Origin: Gluconobacter frateurii
Lineage (GTDB): Bacteria; Pseudomonadota; Alphaproteobacteria; Acetobacterales; Acetobacteraceae
Reading direction: 5' to 3'
Assembly (NCBI RefSeq): GCF_002723955.1
Contig: NZ_BEWN01000001.1
Coordinates: 806,001-870,000 of the forward strand
Length of the DNA: 64,000 nt
The notes beneath the pieces were generated by a model. That model was not told where the DNA came from. It saw only the letters and a list, made by a program, of their open reading frames with translations, and made no database searches. Shown here one piece after another: positions 9,103-17,079 of this stretch (its first letter is position 1; the number at the start of each line of letters is the position of its first letter). A program made the translations under genes and the position numbers.

Positions 9103-9878
9103 AGCGCCTTGTTGTTGCTGCCCTTCTTGTTCTCGGCGGGTGCGTTTCTTCACAGGCGCCTGTCGGACCATCGCTGACACCTGTTACCCATACGGATTTC
9201 AGTCACGATACGCTGGCCCTGACCTGGCAGCCGGGGTTTTGCGCAAGTGGAGGCGGTTGTACGGCCAGTCAGCCGCATAACCATCTGATTGGCCTGCATG
9301 GTCTCTGGGCGTCAGAGCCGCACGCACTTGAAGCGCAGAACGTCCCTGTTCAGCAGTGGTGGATGAAGGGGTGTGACATCTACGATCACGATGACACACC
9401 GCCAAAGCTCCAGCCTGCAACGGAAAACGCACTGGCCAGCGTCGTTCCTCACCTGAAGCATCCGTTGCATGTACATGAATATACCAAGCATGCCCGTTGC
9501 TTCGGTTACGATGCAGATCAGTTTTTCATCACATCCATGCAGTTGCGGGATCGTTTTGCGTCATCCGCTTATGGGCAGTGGCTAGCGCAGCATAGCGGTT
9601 TTCAGGTGAAAAAAGACGATCTGCTGGAGATGTTCGTACAACTGACCGGCGTGCGGGAAGAGCGGGCACTCCAGTTCCAGTGCGAACCTGATCATGATGG
9701 GAAAGTCGTTCTGACGCAGCTCTGGTTCACACTCGATCCGCAGAAACTGTCGACCTTCCCGGCCAATGGGTCTTATCGGTCATCCCCGCAGGTTCAGGAT
9801 AACTGCCCGGCAACGTTCATGATGCCGGGCTGGCCGCTTCCCGGAGCACAAGCGGCCGTGACAGATCAGCGCCCGTAA
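9099..9878 (+). CDS. Ribonuclease T2 family lipoprotein
   Basis: A 259-residue protein with a lipoprotein signal (VLGGC, lipobox Cys at about residue 15), so probably anchored in the envelope. The two RNase T2 active-site segments are present: LIGLHGLWASEPH (CAS I, histidine of HGLW) and LHVHEYTKHARC (CAS II, H-E-x-x-K-H). Cysteines expected to form disulphides are visible (CASGGGC, CDIYD). T2 enzymes cleave single-stranded RNA via 2',3'-cyclic phosphates. It overlaps fghA by 4 nt, an unexpected partner for a formaldehyde pathway, and runs convergently into hisI with a 13-nt overlap. Confidence 0.88.
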   Translation: MKRLVVAALLVLGGCVSSQAPVGPSLTPVTHTDFSHDTLALTWQPGFCASGGGCTASQPHNHLIGLHGLWASEPHALEAQNVPVQQWWMKGCDIYDHDDTPPKLQPATENALASVVPHLKHPLHVHEYTKHARCFGYDADQFFITSMQLRDRFASSAYGQWLAQHSGFQVKKDDLLEMFVQLTGVREERALQFQCEPDHDGKVVLTQLWFTLDPQKLSTFPANGSYRSSPQVQDNCPATFMMPGWPLPGAQAAVTDQRP

Positions 9879-10276
9879 AGTTCTTCGGCGCTGATTTCGG
9901 GCTGCGCGGTATCACGCAGCCCGTCCGGGGTGACCCCATGATAGAAGCAGCTGCGACGACCCGTATGGCAGGCTACGCCCGTCTGATCCACGATCATCAG
10001 AACAGCGTCCATGTCACAGTCCAGCCGGGCTTCCAGAAGATGCTGCTGCTGGCCTGACGTTTCGCCCTTCCGCCACAGGGATTTGCGGCTGCGGGACCAA
10101 TAGCAGACGCGGCCGGTAAGCAGCGTTTCCCGCAGGGCGTCTGCGTTCATCCATGCCAGCATCAGAATAACGCCCTTCGTATCCTGCGCGATGGCGGAAA
10201 TCAGGCCATTCGCATCGAACTTCGTCTGGCTGACAATGTCATCGACGATGGCGGGGGCAGGCGGGGTGTAGGTCAC
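9866..10276 (-). CDS. hisI: Phosphoribosyl-AMP cyclohydrolase
   Basis: The 136-residue HisI opens the purine ring of phosphoribosyl-AMP, the third step of histidine biosynthesis. Family motifs are clear: MLAWMNADALRETL, the RSRKSLWRKGETSG substrate loop, the metal-binding LDCDMDAVL and the C-terminal ACHTGRRSCF. It is the monofunctional form without the HisE pyrophosphohydrolase. The start is GTG at 10276, and that GTG overlaps the stop codon of the upstream ygfZ-like gene (GTGA), pointing to translational coupling. No other his genes are in the window. Confidence 0.95.
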   Translation of the reverse strand: MTYTPPAPAIVDDIVSQTKFDANGLISAIAQDTKGVILMLAWMNADALRETLLTGRVCYWSRSRKSLWRKGETSGQQQHLLEARLDCDMDAVLMIVDQTGVACHTGRRSCFYHGVTPDGLRDTAQPEISAEELYGR

Positions 10277-11115
10277 GAACGCATCTCCAAGGGGAACCAG
10301 TCAGGCCAGACAACGGAGACCGGTTTGCCTTCAAAAGCAAGTTCTGGAGACGACCACGCTTCACGACGCAGCATGGCCAAGGCGCGCGATCCCTGACGGG
10401 AGCGCAGTTCTCCGACCTCCTTGTCGCCCATGACCAGCGTACCACCGGTTTCCGGGAAAGCCCCATCCTGAAGCTGAACCGGTAGCAGGCGACGACGTAA
10501 CAGCCCACGGTAATGCGTCCGGGCCGTGAGTTCCTGGCCCATATAGCAGCCCTTTTTCCACGATACGCCGTGGAGCAGGTCCATATTGGCTTCAAGGGCC
10601 AGCGTCTTCTCGCTCTCAAAATCGACAGCTTCAGGAAGACCTTTCTCAAGTCGCCTCTTCAGCCAGTCCGCACCATGCTTTGCATCAACAGGCGCTTGCT
10701 CCACTACAGCCCGCCATCCCGCATCGTCACATCGCGGGTCATTCGCCACACAGACGGTATCCGCTGGAGCCGAACTGTCATGCCCGACAATCACCTGAAA
10801 GTCTGTGGCGGCAATTTTGACGTCAGCGCGCAGCCGAAACCGGGAGAGCTTTTTAGTCAGCATGTCCGCATGATCCGCCGGGCAATCCATCAGAATTCTG
10901 TCGGGCGTGCTGAACAGGAAAAACTCGCTCAGCCACCGCCCCTGTGGGGTCAGGAGGGCGCTCCACAAAGCAGTGTCTGGTGTCAGAAGCTGGACATCGT
11001 TCGTGATCAGTCCTTGCAGAAAGGAGACGCGATCAGCGCCGGTGAAAGCCAGAACGGAACGGTAGGGCAGCAGGTCAAGCATGGAGACGCACCGAGAATT
11101 CTTGAAGCGTGACAC
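10273..11115 (-). CDS. ygfZ: Folate-binding protein YgfZ (GcvT-like)
   Basis: The protein is related to the T-protein of the glycine cleavage system and to YgfZ/IBA57, which help Fe-S cluster maintenance with folate. The signature KKGCYMGQELTARTHYRG (YgfZ form of K-G-C-Y-x-G-Q-E) and the N-terminal FLQGLITNDV are present. The longest frame starts at GTG 11115 (280 residues), but ATG 11082 (MLDLLPYRSVLAFTG) begins exactly where family homology begins and may be the true start; neither has a clear ribosome binding site. It is coupled to hisI by a 4-nt overlap. Confidence 0.9.
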   Translation of the reverse strand: MSRFKNSRCVSMLDLLPYRSVLAFTGADRVSFLQGLITNDVQLLTPDTALWSALLTPQGRWLSEFFLFSTPDRILMDCPADHADMLTKKLSRFRLRADVKIAATDFQVIVGHDSSAPADTVCVANDPRCDDAGWRAVVEQAPVDAKHGADWLKRRLEKGLPEAVDFESEKTLALEANMDLLHGVSWKKGCYMGQELTARTHYRGLLRRRLLPVQLQDGAFPETGGTLVMGDKEVGELRSRQGSRALAMLRREAWSSPELAFEGKPVSVVWPDWFPLEMRS

Positions 11116-11361
11116 TCTCAGGAGGTGCCCCGAGCATCACAGGAGATTCAGTGAAACAGGACCAGTATGATACGGATTATGCTCTTTATGTATAGAGGAC
11201 CGAATTGACGAAATTTTATTGCCAGAAAGTAAAAATCTTGAGGCCTCATGCGTTTGTCACCCGGCATGCGGGTTGCGATCAATCATGGAGCGGAGGATAT
11301 TGGCATGTTACTGAGTGTTAGAAATAGCGTTCGAATATCCGTGATCCCGGAGTAAAAGCCC

Positions 11362-13683
11362 TTGTCAGCCGCCGAGATTGTTGACCCGACACGTAGTCCT
11401 GCCAGTAGCCGGCAGAAGGTCCTGCAGTTTCTTGGCCCGATTATTGGTGTGCTGCTCGTCATCGCGGCAATTATCGCAATCAGTCTTCACAATTACCGGA
11501 CGACCCGTCAGGGCGCGATTTCCCTGTCCAGCGATCTGTTGCGAAGCCAGCAGAAATACGTGACGGAAGAGGTTCAGAATTATCTGTCCCCAGCCTCGGA
11601 CAGCGCGACCATCGCGCAGGACATGTTCCGTGAGCCGCTGACGGACGCTTCGCCAGAAGCGTTCATGCTCTATGGGCGCTCGATGCTGGCGCACATGCCT
11701 CAGGTCGATAGCTTCTATCTGGCCAATGACCAGAAGCAGTTCTGGATGGTCACACGACACGGCAAGGACTACGAGCAGACCCACTTCCAGATCGAGAATG
11801 GTCACGGTGTCTATCGTCACACCTACGTCGATCAGAGCGGCACGCCTGTGGGGACCGGCTTCGATCCGGCGGACGGATACGATGTTACGGTCCGGCCATG
11901 GTTCCGGGGAGCCATCAAACGCATCGGGCGAGGAGAGGGGGCCCTTTACTGGACTGACCCCTACGCCTATCTCGCGGCGCGGGAATTCACCATCACCGCG
12001 TCCATGGCCTTTCAGACGAATGATGGTCATCAGGCCGTTTTCGCAACCAATATTGCCCTGAACCGGCTGACTTCCTTCCTGAGCAACCTTCAGGTCGGGC
12101 GGAGTGGCAAGGCGGTGATCGTCGACATGCATGGCCAGATCATTGCCGGGCAAACAGCGACAGATGATGGAACGCAACCGACCTTTGACCCGGCTAACAT
12201 GCATCTTGATCCCAAGACGCAGCCGGTTTTCATCCGGGCACTGAATACATTCAGGGTGAAAGGGCCGGGCCCCGGCCTGGTTTCGGCGCGAGGAAAAAAC
12301 TACGTCACCATCGCGACAGCGCTACCGTTTGTGCACAGGCGCTGGGTGCTGTTGCTGAACGCTCCTGAAAACGATTTCTCGGATTTTGCCATTACGGCGC
12401 GTCGGCAGAACATGTGGTTTTCAGCGCTTGTGGTCGGGCTGGCGTCGTTGCTGGCTTTGGGGCTGATCATCCAAGGGCGACGTATTGAGCGGCTTCGCAG
12501 ACGTATCGAAATCGGCCGTGAACAGATGCGCGCGGAAAATGCTTCTCTTTACGAGATTGCCAGTACGCCAGATCTGTTTGAGGCCTCCCATGATGTTCCA
12601 ATCCTGACGGAAGCTTTGGCGGCACGTACAAACTCCCGCCGTGCCAGCCTTTGGCGGCTCCTGCCGGATGGAGACAGGCTGCTTTGTGAAGACGCTTTTG
12701 ATCCGGTTCGTGACGTCCACAGTACCGGCATCGAAATCACCAAGCGCGAAAATCCTCTGCTGTTTGAAGCCTTGATGGAAGGACATTCCCTCTCCATTGA
12801 CGATGCACGACAGGATGAGCGCAGCCAGAGTTTTCAACGCATCATCATGAGAGCTGTTGAAGCCACGTCGCTGGTTTTTCATCCCGTGATGCGTGGACAT
12901 CAGCCGGTTGGCGCCATCGTGCTTGAAAACCCGTCCAAAGCCGATGCGATGGAGCATATCGTGGCGATTGTCTCGTCCGTCGTAGCGCTTCGCTTTTCGC
13001 AGGCGCTGGATCAGACTGATCGTCAGGCCGATGCCCGGCCGAGCGTGACCCATCAGTTGAAAGACACCCGCTACGACGAGGGGTTTCTTCTGCCTCCAGC
13101 ATCGGGCGGTGTGCAGGATGAGGCCGTTCCCAGCGGGATCTATCCGCAGGTGCCGGTCATGGTCATTTCATTTGCAGACCCTTACGCCATGGATCGCCAT
13201 AGCGCCGAGCGGGCCATGAAAGTGGTGTCATCCCTCAGTGAGGACATCCAGCGCATCTCCCGTGAAACCGGGTTGTTCTCCGTGCAGGTTGTGAGCAACC
13301 GTCTGGTTCTGGTGGGTGGTTGCTCGCAGGAGCCAGACCCGAATGCTATGCTGCGTCTTGCGGATGCCGCGGTGTCTATTCGTGAGGCATGTCTGTCACT
13401 GCTGGCATCCGTTGATATCGATCCTGTCTTCCGGGTGGGCATTGACGTCGGGCCGGTTATGGCAGCCATGCTGGGGTGTGACCCTGCGGTTTTCAATCTG
13501 TGGGGCGAAGCGATCAATGTTGCCGAGCTTCTGGCTGCCAGCGCGCCAGATGCTGGGACGATCCAGGTTTCAGAGCAGGCTTATCTTCAGCTTCGGGAGC
13601 ATTTCCTCTTCCGGGCACGCGGAATGTTCTATCTTCCCAATAGCGGCGTAACCCGCAGCTTCATTCTGGCTGGTCGCCGATGA
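11362..13683 (+). CDS. Membrane sensor: dCache, GAF and degenerate class III cyclase-like domain
   Basis: This 773-residue protein starts at TTG 11362, preceded by GGAG. It has a membrane segment (residues about 24-44), a periplasmic Cache-type sensor (about 60-330; WTDPYAYLAAREFTITASM is typical), a second membrane segment (about 351-370), a GAF-like domain (about 395-555) and a class III nucleotide-cyclase-like domain (about 597-770). The cyclase fold is recognised by FNLWGEAINVAELL and VFRVGIDVGPVMAAMLG. Several catalytic positions look lost: the second metal Asp is replaced in SNRLVLVGG, and the Arg five residues after the Asn in INVAELL is Leu. I therefore infer a sensor or scaffold rather than an active cyclase. 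It overlaps the MlaE-like gene by 4 nt and heads that operon. Confidence 0.82.
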   Translation: MSAAEIVDPTRSPASSRQKVLQFLGPIIGVLLVIAAIIAISLHNYRTTRQGAISLSSDLLRSQQKYVTEEVQNYLSPASDSATIAQDMFREPLTDASPEAFMLYGRSMLAHMPQVDSFYLANDQKQFWMVTRHGKDYEQTHFQIENGHGVYRHTYVDQSGTPVGTGFDPADGYDVTVRPWFRGAIKRIGRGEGALYWTDPYAYLAAREFTITASMAFQTNDGHQAVFATNIALNRLTSFLSNLQVGRSGKAVIVDMHGQIIAGQTATDDGTQPTFDPANMHLDPKTQPVFIRALNTFRVKGPGPGLVSARGKNYVTIATALPFVHRRWVLLLNAPENDFSDFAITARRQNMWFSALVVGLASLLALGLIIQGRRIERLRRRIEIGREQMRAENASLYEIASTPDLFEASHDVPILTEALAARTNSRRASLWRLLPDGDRLLCEDAFDPVRDVHSTGIEITKRENPLLFEALMEGHSLSIDDARQDERSQSFQRIIMRAVEATSLVFHPVMRGHQPVGAIVLENPSKADAMEHIVAIVSSVVALRFSQALDQTDRQADARPSVTHQLKDTRYDEGFLLPPASGGVQDEAVPSGIYPQVPVMVISFADPYAMDRHSAERAMKVVSSLSEDIQRISRETGLFSVQVVSNRLVLVGGCSQEPDPNAMLRLADAAVSIREACLSLLASVDIDPVFRVGIDVGPVMAAMLGCDPAVFNLWGEAINVAELLAASAPDAGTIQVSEQAYLQLREHFLFRARGMFYLPNSGVTRSFILAGRR

Positions 13684-14495
13684 AAGGCCGCCTGGAGAGG
13701 ATATCCCGCATTCAGAATGCTTTGGCCTATCTGGGGCATTTCACCCGTGCCCAGATGCGCTTTACCCTGATGGTCATCGGAGCGGCATGGGGCGTTCTGC
13801 GATTGGGACTGTCCCCGACATCCTGGCGGCGGACTGTAAGGATAGAATTCTGGCATTCCCTTCAGCAGGCCACCGGCGGAGGCATGATCAGTGTTCTCGT
13901 CACGGCGGCACTGACAGGATTCGGGATCGTTGCTCAGGCCGTGTACTGGCTGGGTTTCGCCGGAATGGCACAGATGACCGGATCCATTCTCTCAACCGTT
14001 ATGGTGCGTGAGATTGCGCCGGTTCTTGTGGGCGTCATCCTGCTGGGGCGGTCGGGTATGCTGATGCTGACCGAACTGGGAACACTTACCACCGGAGGGC
14101 AGATGCGGGTTCTGACAGGAATGGGGATCGACCCGTTCGTGGCCTTCCTGCTCCCCCGCAGCCTTGCCATGACCATCAGCGGATTCACGCTGGGGATCAT
14201 CTTCAGTCTTACGGCTCTTCTGGTGGGATATGTCGTATGCCGGGTGGAGGGGGTCATCACCATGCCGGTCTGGGCTTTCCTGGATCAGGTGGTAAGCAGC
14301 ATGCACCCGGTGGACTACTTCGCCATCCCGGCCAAATTCATTTTCAGTGGTTTTGCCGTCGGCGTCTGTTCCTGCCTCTCTGGTATGGATGCTACGAGTG
14401 AGGATGACCTTGCCTCCCTGATGCCTCGCGGATTTGCACGCGGTATCCTGTCCATCATGACGATCAATGTCGTTCTGAGCGTGTGGTTGGACTGA
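13680..14495 (+). CDS. mlaE: MlaE family ABC transporter permease
   Basis: A 271-residue MlaE/YrbE permease of the MCE lipid transport systems. Diagnostic parts are GMISVLVTAALTGFGIVAQ (residues about 62-80), the MVREIAPVLVGVILLGRSG segment, and ELGTLTTGGQMRVLTGMGIDP, the cytoplasmic coupling region. Five to six membrane helices are visible. It would form the inner-membrane core with the neighbouring ATPase-like and MCE proteins to move phospholipids or hydrophobic compounds between membranes. It is coupled by a 4-nt overlap to the upstream sensor gene and is 1 nt from the ATPase-like gene. Confidence 0.93.
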   Translation: MKGRLERISRIQNALAYLGHFTRAQMRFTLMVIGAAWGVLRLGLSPTSWRRTVRIEFWHSLQQATGGGMISVLVTAALTGFGIVAQAVYWLGFAGMAQMTGSILSTVMVREIAPVLVGVILLGRSGMLMLTELGTLTTGGQMRVLTGMGIDPFVAFLLPRSLAMTISGFTLGIIFSLTALLVGYVVCRVEGVITMPVWAFLDQVVSSMHPVDYFAIPAKFIFSGFAVGVCSCLSGMDATSEDDLASLMPRGFARGILSIMTINVVLSVWLD

Positions 14496-14496
14496 C

Positions 14497-15225
14497 ATGG
14501 CAGACGAGAACAAGGCTCCGGCTACCGAACTGAATATCCTTGATCCGGTTCTGGAACTGGTGGACGCCCGACCCCGCTTTGACGGCACCGGGCTGGCATC
14601 CGTGCGCTACAATCTGCGCCTGAACCCCGGCGATTGCGCCCTGATCGAATGTCGGGACATGCAGCAGGCCAGTCTGTTTGCCGATATGTGCGTCGGACTG
14701 GTGGATCTGGATGATGGGCAGGCCCGGTGTATGGGCCTCGAATGGAATGATCTGGATGAGCGGCGGGCCGCTGCCCTGCGCGGCCGTATCGGGCGAATGG
14801 TCGCCAATGGTGGCTGGATCGACCTGTACGGCACTCACATGAACATTCTCTGGCCGCAGTTATATCATACCCGTGTGCCGGAAGAGCGCCTGATGCAGCG
14901 GGCCGTGCAGCTTGGCATGCAGTTCGGTCTTCCCGGGTTACCGGTCATTTCTCCAGGGAAGCTCTCTCCACTGGACCGCTGCCGGGCAGATTGCGTGCGG
15001 GCTTTTCTGGGGGAGCCAGCGCTTCTGTTGCTTGAGAACCCCATGGGGGATGCGAATGCTCCCCTCCTTAATGCGTTTCTGTCAGCCCTGACCGATGCGC
15101 GGGATCGTGGTTGTGCGGTTGTCTGGCTTGCGCCCGATGACAGTAGCTGGCGGTCCTATGAGTCGGATGCGAGCATTCGCCTGCGTCTTTATGATGATGG
15201 ACTGTTTTCGATGCGAGGGTCTTGA
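14497..15225 (+). CDS. MlaF-position ABC ATPase-like protein lacking Walker A and B catalytic residues
   Basis: Position and overall pattern identify this 242-residue protein as the MlaF-type ABC subunit (NPGDCALIEC in place of PGD-x-x-x-I-x-G; DLDDGQARCMGLEWNDLD as the loop after the first helix). The P-loop at residues 51-59 reads ECRDMQQAS with no glycines and Gln in place of the catalytic Lys. The signature region reads LSPLDRCRAD instead of LSGGQ. The Walker B end reads LLLLENP, with Glu for the metal Asp and Asn for the catalytic Glu. It probably cannot hydrolyse ATP. The frame is intact and tightly coupled to both neighbours (1-nt gap, 4-nt overlap), so this looks like a maintained pseudo-ATPase, not decay. 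Confidence 0.8.
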   Translation: MADENKAPATELNILDPVLELVDARPRFDGTGLASVRYNLRLNPGDCALIECRDMQQASLFADMCVGLVDLDDGQARCMGLEWNDLDERRAAALRGRIGRMVANGGWIDLYGTHMNILWPQLYHTRVPEERLMQRAVQLGMQFGLPGLPVISPGKLSPLDRCRADCVRAFLGEPALLLLENPMGDANAPLLNAFLSALTDARDRGCAVVWLAPDDSSWRSYESDASIRLRLYDDGLFSMRGS

Positions 15226-16178
15226 TGTTTCGCGTACGCCGCCCTGACACTGCCCGTCCGCTCTTTCAGAACCGCTACGCGGATGAATGGGTTGGGCTGC
15301 TGGTTCTTGCAACCATTGTCCTGTTTGCGGTTGCCGTAGCGGAAGCCGGGTTTCTCAAACAGTGGCTGACCCCGGAAAAGAAGATCCACTTTGTGCTGCC
15401 TGAAACTGGCGTTGCAGGCCTGGCGATTGGCGATGACATCGAAATCATGGGTGTTCATGCCGGTGAAATCCGCCATCTGGATCTGAACAGCACGGGCCGC
15501 ATGTACGCGGAAGGCTATATCGAACCCCAGTTTGTGCCCTTCATCAAGCAGGATAGTTCAGCCGTGATCCGGCATCGGTTCGTTGTCGCTGGCGCAAGCT
15601 ATATCGAGCTGGGACGCGGGAGAGGCGAGGACATGGACTGGGGCTATGCCGTCCTGAACGCAACTGTGGAAGCCAATCCTGCGGACGTCATTACCCAGAC
15701 TGTCACAGATGTTCGGAACAAGCTGGTCCCTGCCATGGACAGCGTTCAGGCCATCACCAAGCAGGTCAACGACATGCTGACGGATATGCGGGCAGGCAAG
15801 GGGACGGTGGGTGGCCTTTTGGTCAAGGATGACACCCTTCAGCGCGCCAATCAGGCTCTTGAGAACCTGAATGAAGTCATCGCGCGCCTTCAGCCAATCG
15901 AGAAACAGCTTGGTGGCGTCATGACCAAAGCTGACGGCACGATGGAGAATGCCCGGTCTGCATCTGCAACACTGAAAAAGAGCATGCCGCAGGTTCAGGA
16001 AACGATTGCTCATACCAATGCGGCCACGGCCCAGATTCCGGCCCTGATCTCACAGGCGGAAGCCAGCGCAAACAGTCTGCGCAAGCTGACCGATCAGCTA
16101 CGAGGCCTATGGCTCCTTGGCGGAAGTGCGCAGAAAACACCGTCCCATCGTCTGCCAGCGGAGGCCGTTCGACCATGA
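15222..16178 (+). CDS. mlaD: MlaD family MCE-domain protein
   Basis: A 318-residue protein with one N-terminal membrane anchor (WVGLLVLATIVLFAVAVAEA, residues 26-45), an MCE domain (about 50-140; VAGLAIGDDIEIMGVHAGEI and SYIELGRG) and a long helical tail (about 165-300) with GTVGGLLVKDDTLQRANQAL, the usual MCE follow-on. MCE proteins form periplasmic hexamers that carry lipids between membranes. It overlaps the ATPase-like gene by 4 nt and the next lipoprotein gene by 4 nt. Confidence 0.93.
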   Translation: MMFRVRRPDTARPLFQNRYADEWVGLLVLATIVLFAVAVAEAGFLKQWLTPEKKIHFVLPETGVAGLAIGDDIEIMGVHAGEIRHLDLNSTGRMYAEGYIEPQFVPFIKQDSSAVIRHRFVVAGASYIELGRGRGEDMDWGYAVLNATVEANPADVITQTVTDVRNKLVPAMDSVQAITKQVNDMLTDMRAGKGTVGGLLVKDDTLQRANQALENLNEVIARLQPIEKQLGGVMTKADGTMENARSASATLKKSMPQVQETIAHTNAATAQIPALISQAEASANSLRKLTDQLRGLWLLGGSAQKTPSHRLPAEAVRP

Positions 16179-16999
16179 AGCCCATGATGGTCCTGTGTCT
16201 GCTGATGGCTGGATGTTCGTCAGTCAGCAAAGGCCCCGATCCGGATCAGGCCTATGAGAATGCCATGGAAACCGGTCGGAGCGCTTTCGATCTTGGTCAT
16301 CCGGACCAGTCTGAGAGCCAGTATCGCACTGCCATGGATCGTGCCCTGATCCGGGATGATGCTCCCCAGATCCATGATGCGGGGTTCAACCTCGCCACGG
16401 CGTTGCTGGAGGAAAACAAGCCTGCTGACGCTTTGACGGCTCTGGATCGTACCGAGAGAGCCCTGAAGCTTCGTCAGTATAGCCAGACCAGTGATCTGGA
16501 ACTTGTCAGAAGTGCGGCCCTGTACCGGCAGCATGATCTGACAGGCTCTGAAGCCTCAGCTCTTATGGCTCTCCAGTCGGCGGATGCAGAAATCCGGAAC
16601 CGGGCGGCTTATCTGGCTGGTCTGGGGGCGTCGGATCAGGGGGACACAGTACAGTTGACCCGGATGGCAGCGTTACTGGCCCCCTCGAAAGAACCTGCGG
16701 CCAAGATGGACCATCAGGATCTGGCGGCGCGTCTGGCGCTCCTGAACCATGCGCCAGCCCTGGCTCTGGATCAGGCGATGTCCCTGACGCAGAAAAGACG
16801 GGATGCGCAGGATTATGAAGGGATGCGACGTGCCCTTCTCGTGGCCGCTCAGGCCGCTGAGGCACAGGGAGACATGAGCACTGCCGCAGCCTTGCGCCAG
16901 CAGGAACTGTCGAGCCGTAGTGTACAGGAAACCGGGCATGTAGAGAAAGCGTCCATCACGGTCTCCACGGTGAGTACGCCAGCGACACCCATTCGCTAA
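16175..16999 (+). CDS. TPR-like lipoprotein of the MCE transport operon
   Basis: A 274-residue protein. ATG 16175 overlaps the mlaD stop (ATGA) and gives a lipoprotein signal MKPMMVLCLLMAGCSS with Cys at residue 14, so I prefer it to the in-frame upstream start at 16109. The mature part is helical with TPR-like pairs (AFDLGHPDQSESQYRTAMDR, NLATALLEENKPADALTALD). I do not recognise a defined family. The position suggests a periplasmic or outer-membrane partner of the MCE system, in the place usually held by MlaC or an ABC-type auxiliary lipoprotein. Confidence 0.75.
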   Translation: MKPMMVLCLLMAGCSSVSKGPDPDQAYENAMETGRSAFDLGHPDQSESQYRTAMDRALIRDDAPQIHDAGFNLATALLEENKPADALTALDRTERALKLRQYSQTSDLELVRSAALYRQHDLTGSEASALMALQSADAEIRNRAAYLAGLGASDQGDTVQLTRMAALLAPSKEPAAKMDHQDLAARLALLNHAPALALDQAMSLTQKRRDAQDYEGMRRALLVAAQAAEAQGDMSTAAALRQQELSSRSVQETGHVEKASITVSTVSTPATPIR

Positions 17000-17079
17000 T
17001 CCCCCAAACCGTCTTCTGGCATTGTTTACGCTACCCAATTCATCCGATAGTGACGACATCGGAATGAATGGAGAATGAG

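Noticed and set aside
11152-11196. Short GTG frame with a GGAG upstream in the region before the sensor gene
   Set aside because: Only about 14 codons with no conserved feature visible; it may be a leader peptide but cannot be supported.
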